DNA of 64,000 bases, from assembly GCA_964473555.1 (NCBI GenBank), contig CAYYPL010000001.1, forward strand, positions 496,001-560,000, read 5' to 3'. The number at the start of each line of letters is the position of its first letter. Position 1 is the stretch's first letter. Shown here piece by piece: positions 55,760 through 63,056 of this stretch. The translations under genes were made by a program, and so were the position numbers. The notes below the pieces were generated by a model that had not been told where the DNA came from, made no database searches, and worked only from the letters and a program-made list of their open reading frames with translations. Source of the DNA: UBA11400 sp964473555 (GTDB lineage: Bacteria > Bacteroidota > Rhodothermia > Balneolales > HLUCCA01).

Positions 55760-56272
55760 ATGCCTGACAAACAACTTATTCTACAAACCAATTGGCGCTA
55801 TTACTATTCAGACATTTTATGGGGTGTGATGTTATCCCCGGTTCTGATTGGTTTGTTTATCCTGTTCTACACATACTACAAAATAAGCGTTCAGACTTAC
55901 ATCCTTTTCGATGACCGAATTGTAGACCGTAAGTCCGGAGTGACTTTCTATATCGATGACATTATAAACACAAGAATAACAACATCTAAAACCGGTTTTA
56001 TTAAATCCGTAGATAATCTTGAACTTCACACAGATAAAGATATTCTTGTTTTGAAAGGAATAGAAAGAGCCTATGACATTCAGGAAGTAATTAACGAAAT
56101 GATTACGAAAAAAAAGGAAATAAAGGATGCGAATCAAAAGAGACAACGTGTTCAGGTTAAACAAGATCCAGGCTCACTAGAACGGTTAAACGACCTGACA
56201 GGACTACTCCAGGAAGGGTTAATATCTTTTGAGGATTACCTTCAAGAGCGCAAAAAGTTTGAAGATAGCTGA
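55760..56272 (+). CDS. Membrane protein with PH-like and SHOCT domains
   Basis: A 170-residue protein with one transmembrane helix near 20-38 (ILWGVMLSPVLIGLFILF), a beta-rich bacterial-PH-like region at about 45-95 (YILFDDRIVDRKSGVTFYIDDI), a lysine-rich linker, and a C-terminal SHOCT motif (LERLNDLTGLLQEGLISFEDYLQERKKF spread over 141-168). SHOCT domains are short helical modules often at protein ends. Function is unknown. It is divergent from ccmC and is followed by its own terminator. Confidence 0.75.
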   Translation: MPDKQLILQTNWRYYYSDILWGVMLSPVLIGLFILFYTYYKISVQTYILFDDRIVDRKSGVTFYIDDIINTRITTSKTGFIKSVDNLELHTDKDILVLKGIERAYDIQEVINEMITKKKEIKDANQKRQRVQVKQDPGSLERLNDLTGLLQEGLISFEDYLQERKKFEDS

Positions 56273-56385
56273 CGTTCAGATGCCTTTCTAAAATAATTGT
56301 CGAAGCGCTTTCAATCATTAGTAATCCAAGACCATATCCCCTCTATGGACTTATTTTATAAACTATTTCGCCCTACATACCACAT

Positions 56386-56425
56386 ATTATTTACTTTCAA
56401 CTGACTCTAGTAAATAATTTTTTTT
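56386..56425 (+). terminator. Terminator upstream of the ilv promoter
   Basis: A perfect 10-bp inverted repeat, ATTATTTACT (56386-56395) and AGTAAATAAT (56409-56418), is followed by seven more T's. The stem is AT-rich, but the T-run is strong. It separates the SHOCT gene from the ilv control region. Nothing else is seen in 56273-56385. Confidence 0.65.
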
Positions 56426-56446
56426 GATTTTTCCCAACTGCCACAG

Positions 56447-56479
56447 TTGACAACGGTTAAAAAATGCTTCATACTGTAT
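56447..56479 (+). promoter_or_regulatory. Candidate promoter of the ilv-leu operon
   Basis: TTGACA (56447-56452) and TACTGTAT (56472-56479) are spaced by 19 nt. The first box is perfect; the second fits TAnnTTTG poorly and TATAAT moderately. A start near 56486 would leave about 22 nt before the leader ORF, as expected for an attenuator. Confidence 0.5.
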
Positions 56480-56508
56480 GTAGACAATAACAAACACAGT
56501 CTATCGAT

Positions 56509-56655
56509 TTGAGAACACGTCAACACACATATCAACATCTCCTTATCCCTGGCTTAACTGCAGGTGACTTTTTTGATGTATCGATCATCGGCGTAATTAT
56601 CATTTCGATTAGTATTCTACTATCTGGAATTATCTCTGAGCTACTACTAGCTTAA
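56509..56655 (+). CDS. Candidate ilv leader peptide (48 residues, Ile/Leu/Val-rich)
   Basis: A short ORF opening with TTG at 56509 and closing with TAA at 56653-56655. The in-frame stop upstream is at 56488. From residue 24 to 47, 16 of 24 residues are Ile, Leu or Val, including SIIGVIIISISILLSGIISE and a final LLLA. All five Leu codons in that part are CTA. It lies between the ilv promoter and ilvB, about 22 nt after the likely transcription start, and is followed within 10 nt by a strong hairpin. This is the composition and place of an ilv leader peptide, where ribosome stalling on uncharged tRNAs controls the operon. It could instead encode a tiny membrane peptide, since the segment is hydrophobic. 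Confidence 0.7.
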   Translation: MRTRQHTYQHLLIPGLTAGDFFDVSIIGVIIISISILLSGIISELLLA

Positions 56656-56664
56656 ACCAACAGA

Positions 56665-56719
56665 GGTCAATTCCAAAAAGCTTATCAGATAGAGTAGAAC
56701 AGTTTTTTAGGAGTTGACC
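56665..56719 (+). promoter_or_regulatory. Leader hairpin after the ilv leader ORF
   Basis: GGTCAATTCC (56665-56674) pairs with GGAGTTGACC (56710-56719), and AAAAAGCT (56675-56682) with AGTTTTTT (56701-56708): 18 bp with two G-U pairs, one bulged A and an 18-nt loop. It starts 9 nt past the leader stop codon, so a ribosome finishing the leader would cover part of the 5' arm while one stalled earlier would not. A U6 tract lies inside the 3' arm. Confidence 0.65.
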
Positions 56720-56724
56720 GAAGA

Positions 56725-56758
56725 GGGTAAATCGGCTACCCAAAACAACGGGTCAGCC
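56725..56758 (+). promoter_or_regulatory. Competing stems downstream in the ilv leader
   Basis: GGGTA (56725-56729) can pair with TACCC (56737-56741), or GGCTACCC (56734-56741) with GGGT-C-AGCC (56750-56758). TGACC in the 3' arm of the upstream hairpin can also pair with GGTCA (56751-56755). These are mutually exclusive. No U-run follows, so an intrinsic terminator is not evident. The remaining leader to ilvB holds near-repeats GTGTTTAGGGAT (56778) and GTGTTAGGGAT (56812). Confidence 0.4.
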
Positions 56759-56858
56759 CTTAAAAGTTAGTAGTCAGTGTTTAGGGATACCTCCAGGCGG
56801 TTCACACACTTGTGTTAGGGATGTTTAGTTGAATAACAGGGTATAATTAGGAAACTCT

Positions 56859-58607
56859 ATGGTTACAAAAACACGATCGGCAGTAGAAACAAACCAGAAC
56901 AAACCAACTGGCATTGAAGAAAAAAAACTTCTCAGCGGTGGTGAAATCCTGATTCAAGCGCTTCTGGATCAGGGGGTTGAAGTAGTTTTTGGGTATCCGG
57001 GTGGCGTTGTTCTGGGAGTCTATGACGTTATCCACAGATCACCAGATTTCAATCATATACTGGTCCGCCATGAACAGGCTGGTACCCATGCAGCAGATGG
57101 ATATGCACGTGCAACAGGTAAGACTGGAGTGGTATTGGCAACCTCTGGGCCTGGGGCAACCAACACGGTTACCGGAATCGCAACTGCCTTTATGGATTCC
57201 ATTCCGATGGTAGTATTTACTGGTCAGGTGCCATCTTCCATGATTGGAAACGATGCTTTTCAGGAAGCGGATATTATTGGAATTACGCGTCCAATTACCA
57301 AGCATAGTTATCTGGTAAAAGATGCCAGTGAATTAGGGACTGTGATCAAAGAAGCGTTTCATATTGCTGAGAGTGGCCGACCCGGACCGGTATTGATTGA
57401 TTTGCCCAAAGATATGCTCTTTAGCAAGGGCTATTACAGTCCGTCTGACCCTATACGTAAAAAAATCAGTGCACGCATAGAACGAGATGCTACAGATGCT
57501 GTTAAGCAGGCCGCTGAGTTGATTGCTCAAGCAAAGAAACCACTTCTCTATGTCGGGGGCGGAGTAATTACCGGAAATGCATGGCAAGAATTGAGAGATT
57601 TGGCTGTAAAGTCTAACATCCCAGTAACCACCACTTTGATGGGATTGGGTGCGTTTCCAGAGTCCCATCCCAATGCATTGGGTATGCTTGGAATGCATGG
57701 AACCTGGGCTGCAAACATGGCCATGCAGGAATGTGATGTTTTAGTTGCCATAGGCGCACGATTTGATGACCGTGTAACTGGTAGGGTACCAGATTTTTCG
57801 ATCAATTCCAGGAAAATCCATATCGATATCGATCCGGCGTGTATTAACAAAAACGTACATGTCGAAGTACCCATAATTGGTGATGTAAAACAGATTATTC
57901 CGCAGCTTACTGCTCAGGTTAGTCGGGTTGATACCTCTGAATGGATGGATCATATCAACGAATGGCGTCATACTCACCCCTTGCGCTACAGGTCTCGGGA
58001 GGGTGAGATAGCACCTCAGTATATGATTCAAAAATTGAGTGAAGTTACCCACGGAGATGCCATTGTGGTAACGGATGTGGGTCAGCACCAAATGTGGGCC
58101 GCTCAGTATTATTCGTATAACCATACCCGATCCTGGATTACTTCTGGTGGTCTGGGTACGATGGGATTCGGTTTCCCTGCTGCAATGGGTGCGGCAATCG
58201 GCTGTCCGGACAGAACTGTGGTCTGTATCACTGGAGATGGTGGATTTCAAATGACAGCCATGGAACTGGCAACAGCTGTAGATCACAAAGTTCCAGTGAA
58301 AATCGCAATCATGAACAATGGATATCTGGGTATGGTGCGGCAGTGGCAAGAGTTGTTTTATGGTCGCAGATACTCCCACTCTCATTTGGAGCCGTCTAAT
58401 CCGGATTTCGTCAAACTCGCAGAAGCCTATGGAGCCATAGGACTAAGAGCTAAGACACCAGAGGAATTGGACATCGTGCTCAAACAAGCTATGGAAATCA
58501 ATGATCTTCCGGTGATTATCGATATTCACGTAACACAGGAAGAAAATGTATATCCCATGGTTCCTCCGGGCGCTGCACTACACGAAATGGTCGACACACC
58601 GGAGTAA
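56859..58607 (+). CDS. ilvB: Acetolactate synthase large (catalytic) subunit
   Basis: Thiamine diphosphate enzyme of 582 residues making acetolactate from two pyruvates, or acetohydroxybutyrate with 2-oxobutyrate. The TPP-activating Glu is E72 in RHEQAGTHAADGYARATG. The C-terminal TPP/magnesium motif GDGGFQM...AIMNN is near 460-490. GGVVITG-type FAD-domain residues occur in the middle (YVGGGVITGN). The first 20 residues are a polar extension. It is the first structural gene of ilvB-ilvN-ilvC-cimA-leuA-leuC and lies 203 nt after the leader peptide stop. Confidence 0.96.
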   Translation: MVTKTRSAVETNQNKPTGIEEKKLLSGGEILIQALLDQGVEVVFGYPGGVVLGVYDVIHRSPDFNHILVRHEQAGTHAADGYARATGKTGVVLATSGPGATNTVTGIATAFMDSIPMVVFTGQVPSSMIGNDAFQEADIIGITRPITKHSYLVKDASELGTVIKEAFHIAESGRPGPVLIDLPKDMLFSKGYYSPSDPIRKKISARIERDATDAVKQAAELIAQAKKPLLYVGGGVITGNAWQELRDLAVKSNIPVTTTLMGLGAFPESHPNALGMLGMHGTWAANMAMQECDVLVAIGARFDDRVTGRVPDFSINSRKIHIDIDPACINKNVHVEVPIIGDVKQIIPQLTAQVSRVDTSEWMDHINEWRHTHPLRYRSREGEIAPQYMIQKLSEVTHGDAIVVTDVGQHQMWAAQYYSYNHTRSWITSGGLGTMGFGFPAAMGAAIGCPDRTVVCITGDGGFQMTAMELATAVDHKVPVKIAIMNNGYLGMVRQWQELFYGRRYSHSHLEPSNPDFVKLAEAYGAIGLRAKTPEELDIVLKQAMEINDLPVIIDIHVTQEENVYPMVPPGAALHEMVDTPE

Positions 58608-58688
58608 ATCCGAATAAATAAGGAAATTCATGTAACAGGGATGATCGGCGGGTTAACGTCGCTTGCCGAAAAATCAGGGTAACACCTT

Positions 58689-58712
58689 CCGGAAGGCCTT
58701 CGGGTCTTCCGG
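58689..58712 (+). promoter_or_regulatory. UUCG-capped hairpin between ilvB and ilvN
   Basis: CCGGAAGGCC pairs with GGUCUUCCGG (one G-U) around a UUCG tetraloop closed by C-G, the extra-stable cUUCGg form, which is specific to this strand. No U-run follows, so it is not a typical terminator. It lies in a 127-nt gap, 23 nt before the ilvN ATG. Confidence 0.6.
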
Positions 58713-58734
58713 TGAGGGATTCTAGAATAAATCT

Positions 58735-59247
58735 ATGTCAGAACACACTCATAACGAACCTCAGCATATCATCACCATTAAGGTGACCAATAGTTTTAAT
58801 GCACTCTCACGCATTGCGGGTCTATTTAGCGGACGAGGATTCAACATTGACTCAATAAGCATCGGAGACTGTGAAGAAATGGGAATGGCGCGTGGCACGA
58901 TTACCACGCAGGGTGATGTACGGATTATCGAACAAATAACGCGACAGCTAGACAAACTGGTTGACATTGAACAAGTTGAAGATCTGACTTACGTTCCACA
59001 TGTTGCCCGTGAACTTGCTCTGATCAAAGTTCAGGCACCTGCTGCAACTCGCGCAGAAATCATACAGGTTGCTAACATATTTCGTGCCAAGGTGATAGAT
59101 ATCAGTCCAGAGACAGTTACGATTGAAATCACAGGAAACACGAACAAAGTAGATGCCGCAATCGGAATGTTTCGCCCATTTGGATTAGCGGAAGTCGCAA
59201 GAACTGGTCTGGTGGCACTGCGACGTGAATACACCGGTGAAGTCTAG
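58735..59247 (+). CDS. ilvN: Acetolactate synthase small (regulatory) subunit
   Basis: Regulatory partner of IlvB, 170 residues. The N-terminal ACT domain (HIITIKVTNSFNALSRIAGLFSGRGFNIDSISIG) binds valine for feedback inhibition in related enzymes. The C-terminal domain follows from about 85 (ELALIKVQAPAATRAEIIQVANIFRAKVID). Length is normal. It is separated from ilvB by a 127-nt gap with a strong hairpin, which may set its level relative to IlvB. Confidence 0.95.
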   Translation: MSEHTHNEPQHIITIKVTNSFNALSRIAGLFSGRGFNIDSISIGDCEEMGMARGTITTQGDVRIIEQITRQLDKLVDIEQVEDLTYVPHVARELALIKVQAPAATRAEIIQVANIFRAKVIDISPETVTIEITGNTNKVDAAIGMFRPFGLAEVARTGLVALRREYTGEV

Positions 59248-59289
59248 AATCCACACTGTATTACCTATCAAACAACAAAACAATAGATT

Positions 59290-60279
59290 ATGAAACTATA
59301 TTATGACAATGATGCCGATCTGAAGGCACTTCAAGGAAAAAAAATCGCCATCATCGGATATGGTAGCCAGGGACATGCACATGCCTTGAACCTGAAGGAA
59401 AGTGGTGTAGATGTTCGTGTAGGACTCAAACCTTCGAGCGCATCCTGGCAAAAAGCTACCGATGCCGGACTGACCGTCAAAAGTACCGCTGAAGCTGCTG
59501 CTGAAGCGGACATCATTATGATTCTCATTCCTGACCAAAATCAGGCTAAAACGTACGCCGAAGATATAAAACCTGGACTCAAAGCAGGGAAAGCGCTGGT
59601 TTTTGCTCACGGTTTTAACATTCATTTCAATCAGATTGAACCCACTTCCGATTTGGACGTATTTCTGGTTGCACCCAAGGGTCCGGGACACCTGGTACGT
59701 CGCGTTTACCAAGAAGGCAAAGGCGTTCCATGCCTGTTCGCTGTTCATCAGGATGCAACCGGAAAAGCTCGTGAAGTAGCCCTTGCTTATGCCAAGGCCA
59801 TTGGCGGAACACGTGCAGGAGTCATAGAAACCACTTTCCAGGAAGAAACCGAGACCGATTTGTTCGGAGAGCAGGCCGTTTTGTGTGGTGGCGTGACTGA
59901 ACTTATCAAATACGGATTCGAAACCTTGGTTGAAGCCGGATACAAGCCTGAAGTGGCCTATTTCGAGTGCCTACATGAGCTCAAACTGATTGTAGATCTC
60001 TTCTATGAAGGTGGAATTGGTGGAATGTACTACTCTGTAAGTGAAACTGCCGAGTATGGTGGTATGGTTGTTGGACCACGAGTGGTTGATCCGGCAACGA
60101 AAGATCGGATGAAAGAAGCATTGAGATACATTCAAACCGGTGGATTCGCACGTGAGTTTATCCTTGAGAATCAGGCAAATCAACCGATGCTCAAAGCCCT
60201 TCGTCGTGCCCACAACGAGCATCAAATTGAGCAGGTTGGCGCCACTTTGCGCCCAATGATGAGCTGGATTAAAAAATAA
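59290..60279 (+). CDS. ilvC: Ketol-acid reductoisomerase
   Basis: Class I KARI of 329 residues, converting acetolactate to dihydroxyisovalerate with NAD(P)H and magnesium. The Rossmann motif GYGSQGHAHALNL (about 23-35) and following LKPSS cofactor loop fit this class. The knotted C-terminal domain has the metal ligands in TFQEETETDLFGEQAVLCGG and the ECLHELKLIVDLFYEGG helix. It lies 42 nt after ilvN. Confidence 0.96.
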   Translation: MKLYYDNDADLKALQGKKIAIIGYGSQGHAHALNLKESGVDVRVGLKPSSASWQKATDAGLTVKSTAEAAAEADIIMILIPDQNQAKTYAEDIKPGLKAGKALVFAHGFNIHFNQIEPTSDLDVFLVAPKGPGHLVRRVYQEGKGVPCLFAVHQDATGKAREVALAYAKAIGGTRAGVIETTFQEETETDLFGEQAVLCGGVTELIKYGFETLVEAGYKPEVAYFECLHELKLIVDLFYEGGIGGMYYSVSETAEYGGMVVGPRVVDPATKDRMKEALRYIQTGGFAREFILENQANQPMLKALRRAHNEHQIEQVGATLRPMMSWIKK

Positions 60280-60285
60280 CTCACC

Positions 60286-61884
60286 ATGAAATCCGGAACT
60301 GTTACCTATTTCGATACGACTTTACGTGATGGAACTCAGGGTGAGAACATCAGTTTTTCGGCCGAGGACAAATTACGTATAGCTCGAAAACTCGACGCGC
60401 TCGGAATCAGGTACGTCGAGGGAGGCTGGCCAGGTTCAAATCCGAAGGACATGGAGTTTTTCGACAAGGTTCGTGATGAAACCTTTGAAAACGCTACCAT
60501 TGTTGCATTCGGATCTACCATGCGCTTCGGTAACACTCCCGACTCTGACCCTAACCTGGCAGCGATGATCCAGGCAGGAACACGAGCTGTATCCATTTTT
60601 GGTAAAAGCTGGACCCTTCACGTCCAAAAAGCCCTTGGTATTACCCTTGAACAGAACCTGGAGTTAATTTCGCGTTCTATCGATTGGCTAAAGTCCCATG
60701 AACGTGAAGTAATTTATGATGCAGAGCATTTTTTCGATGGATTCAAGGCTGATCCCAGCTATGCCATGAAAACGCTACAGGAAGCAGCGCTAGCGGGGGC
60801 AGACTGGATCGTACTGTGCGATACAAACGGTGGTACGCTTCCACACGAGATCGCAGAAATTGTGGGAATAGTGAAGTCAACGATCACCACTAAACTTGGA
60901 ATCCACGCACATAACGATTGCGAAATGGCTGTATCCAACTCCATTGCTGCCGTTATGGCTGGTTGTGAACAGGTACAGGGAACGATCAATGGTTATGGAG
61001 AACGTTGTGGAAATGCAAATCTGTGTTCCGTAATCCCGGTATTACAGCTCAAGATGGGTCTTTCTGGCATTCAAACACAACGGATTTCACAATTGACCAG
61101 TGTTTCACACACGGTTGCGGAATTGGCAAATGTTTCTCATTACAATCAGTTACCGTTCGTTGGAAAAAGTGCATTTGCACATAAAGGCGGTATACATGTT
61201 AGCGCGGTGATTAAACATCCACTGACATACGAACACCTAAAACCGGAGTCGGTGGGAAACTCACGCCGCGTACTGTTATCCGATCTGTCAGGCCAATCGA
61301 ATATCCGATACAAAGCCGATGAACTCCGTCTGGATATCACCGAACACAAGGATTCACTTCCTGAAATCGTACAGACCTTGAAGGACAAAGAACATGAAGG
61401 ATTTATGTACGAGGCTGCCGAAGCTTCTTTGGCACTGCTCATTCGAAAGATTACTCACGGAGAAACCGATGTTTTCGATCTGAAAGGGTTCAGAATGATG
61501 ATAGAGAAAAACGAAGATAAGCCAATACGTTCTGAAGCAACTATCCGTGTCAATGTTAACGGGATCACAGAACATACAGCGGCAGAGTCAGTTGGCCCAG
61601 TCCATGCTCTTGACCAGGCTCTTCGGAAAGCTCTGATCAAGTTCTTCCCTGAAATCAACGAAATGCAGCTTTCAGACTATAAAGTGCGCGTGTTGAACGA
61701 GAAAGACGCTACCAAAGCACGCGTGAGGGTACTAATCGACTCCACGTGCAATGGAGAGACATGGGGTACGGTTGGAGTGTCTGAAAACATTATTGAAGCT
61801 AGTTGGCAAGCCCTCATGGACTCGTTCAGCTATTATTTTATGAATCATTATACCCATCAACCTATCGTAGAGGAATCCGCATGA
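60286..61884 (+). CDS. cimA: (R)-citramalate synthase
   Basis: Condenses pyruvate and acetyl-CoA to citramalate, opening the pyruvate route to isoleucine that bypasses threonine deaminase. The protein has 532 residues. The TIM barrel opens FDTTLRDGTQGENISFS, with YVEGGWPGSNPKD and AEHFFDGFKADP typical of the CimA (TIGR00977) branch rather than LeuA. GIHAHNDCEMAVSNS supplies the metal-binding histidines. A C-terminal LeuA-type dimer regulatory domain is present from about 400 (EATIRVNVNGITEHTAAESVGPVHALD). It overlaps leuA by 4 nt (ATGA). Confidence 0.92.
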   Translation: MKSGTVTYFDTTLRDGTQGENISFSAEDKLRIARKLDALGIRYVEGGWPGSNPKDMEFFDKVRDETFENATIVAFGSTMRFGNTPDSDPNLAAMIQAGTRAVSIFGKSWTLHVQKALGITLEQNLELISRSIDWLKSHEREVIYDAEHFFDGFKADPSYAMKTLQEAALAGADWIVLCDTNGGTLPHEIAEIVGIVKSTITTKLGIHAHNDCEMAVSNSIAAVMAGCEQVQGTINGYGERCGNANLCSVIPVLQLKMGLSGIQTQRISQLTSVSHTVAELANVSHYNQLPFVGKSAFAHKGGIHVSAVIKHPLTYEHLKPESVGNSRRVLLSDLSGQSNIRYKADELRLDITEHKDSLPEIVQTLKDKEHEGFMYEAAEASLALLIRKITHGETDVFDLKGFRMMIEKNEDKPIRSEATIRVNVNGITEHTAAESVGPVHALDQALRKALIKFFPEINEMQLSDYKVRVLNEKDATKARVRVLIDSTCNGETWGTVGVSENIIEASWQALMDSFSYYFMNHYTHQPIVEESA

Positions 61885-63038
61885 ACAAACGAATTCATTT
61901 TTTCGATACAACCTTGCGAGATGGAGAACAGTCTCCCGGATTTAGCATGAACCTCAATGAGAAACTGCGAATGGCGGAACAACTCGAACTCCTGGGTGTG
62001 GATGTAATCGAGGCAGGTTTTCCAATCGCATCGGATGGGGATTTCAACTCAGTTCGTGAAATCGCAAAACGTGCTGGTTCTTGCCAGATTGCCGGACTCT
62101 CGCGCATCAAACCCGACGACATATCACGCTGCTGGGAAGCCATTCAATATGCCAAGAATCCAAGAATTCATACATTCATCGCTACATCCGACATCCATCT
62201 CACATACAAGCTCAACAAAACTCGTGAACAGGTATTGGAGTCCGCTGTCGAGGGTGTCAGGTATGCACGTAGCCTATGTGAAGTGGTGGAGTTCTCTGCT
62301 GAGGATGCATCCAGAAGCGATCCAGAATTTCTTTGTCAGGTTTTTGAGGCGGTTATCGATGCAGGTGCAACTATTGTGAATATACCTGATACCGTAGGTT
62401 ACGCGATACCTGATGAGTTTGCTTCGCTCATCAGCTATGTAAAATCTACGGTCAAAAATATTGACAATGCCATTATAAGCGTTCACTGCCACAATGATTT
62501 AGGTCTTGCCGTTGCGAATACGCTAGCTGCCATTCTTGCCGGAGCACAACAGGTTGAATGCACAATCAATGGTATTGGTGAGCGAGCAGGGAATGCTTCA
62601 CTTGAAGAAATTGCCATGCTTCTGGCTGTCAGACAATCTTGCTTTGAAGTTGAGTCTTCTATTGTTACCGAACAGATTTTCCCTACAAGCAGATTACTTT
62701 GTGAGATCACGGGAATTGATGTCCAACCCAACAAAGCGATCGTTGGCCGAAACGCGTTTGCACATGAAGCTGGAATACATCAGGATGGTGTGCTTAAAAA
62801 TCCACTAACTTATGAGATTATGACCCCTGAATCCGTTGGCGTGCAAGGTAATGCACTGGTTCTAGGCAAACATTCAGGGCGTCGGGCGCTTTCTGAAAGA
62901 CTCAAACACCTCGGATATCAATTCAACTCCGACGAATTGGCATCACTCTATTATCAATTCACCCAACTGGCAGACCGCAAGAAAGTTATTGTTGATGACG
63001 ATCTGCGATCTCTGGTCCGTAAACAAGCCGTTGCTTAA
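61881..63038 (+). CDS. leuA: 2-isopropylmalate synthase, short form without regulatory domain
   Basis: Condenses 2-oxoisovalerate and acetyl-CoA, the first step of leucine synthesis. The start chosen is the ATG at 61881, overlapping cimA by 4 nt; it gives MNKRIHFFDTTLRDGEQSPGFSM, the standard opening. A start at 61803 lies inside cimA. The barrel shows HCHNDLGLAVANTLAAI and NGIGERAGNASLEE. At 385 residues it ends after subdomain II and lacks the C-terminal allosteric domain of about 110-130 residues that binds leucine. A homocitrate or other relative is possible, but the operon supports LeuA. Confidence 0.92.
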   Translation: MNKRIHFFDTTLRDGEQSPGFSMNLNEKLRMAEQLELLGVDVIEAGFPIASDGDFNSVREIAKRAGSCQIAGLSRIKPDDISRCWEAIQYAKNPRIHTFIATSDIHLTYKLNKTREQVLESAVEGVRYARSLCEVVEFSAEDASRSDPEFLCQVFEAVIDAGATIVNIPDTVGYAIPDEFASLISYVKSTVKNIDNAIISVHCHNDLGLAVANTLAAILAGAQQVECTINGIGERAGNASLEEIAMLLAVRQSCFEVESSIVTEQIFPTSRLLCEITGIDVQPNKAIVGRNAFAHEAGIHQDGVLKNPLTYEIMTPESVGVQGNALVLGKHSGRRALSERLKHLGYQFNSDELASLYYQFTQLADRKKVIVDDDLRSLVRKQAVA

Positions 63039-63056
63039 TCACAGAAGTACTTTTTT

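Noticed and set aside
56509..56655. Reading the Ile/Leu-rich ORF as a stand-alone small membrane protein
   Set aside because: It is hydrophobic enough to span a membrane, but its place between promoter and ilv genes, CTA clustering and the hairpin just after the stop fit a leader peptide better. It stays as the main alternative.
57741..58385. 214-codon open frame on the minus strand
   Set aside because: Antisense to the conserved TPP-binding part of ilvB; no domain or start signal of its own.
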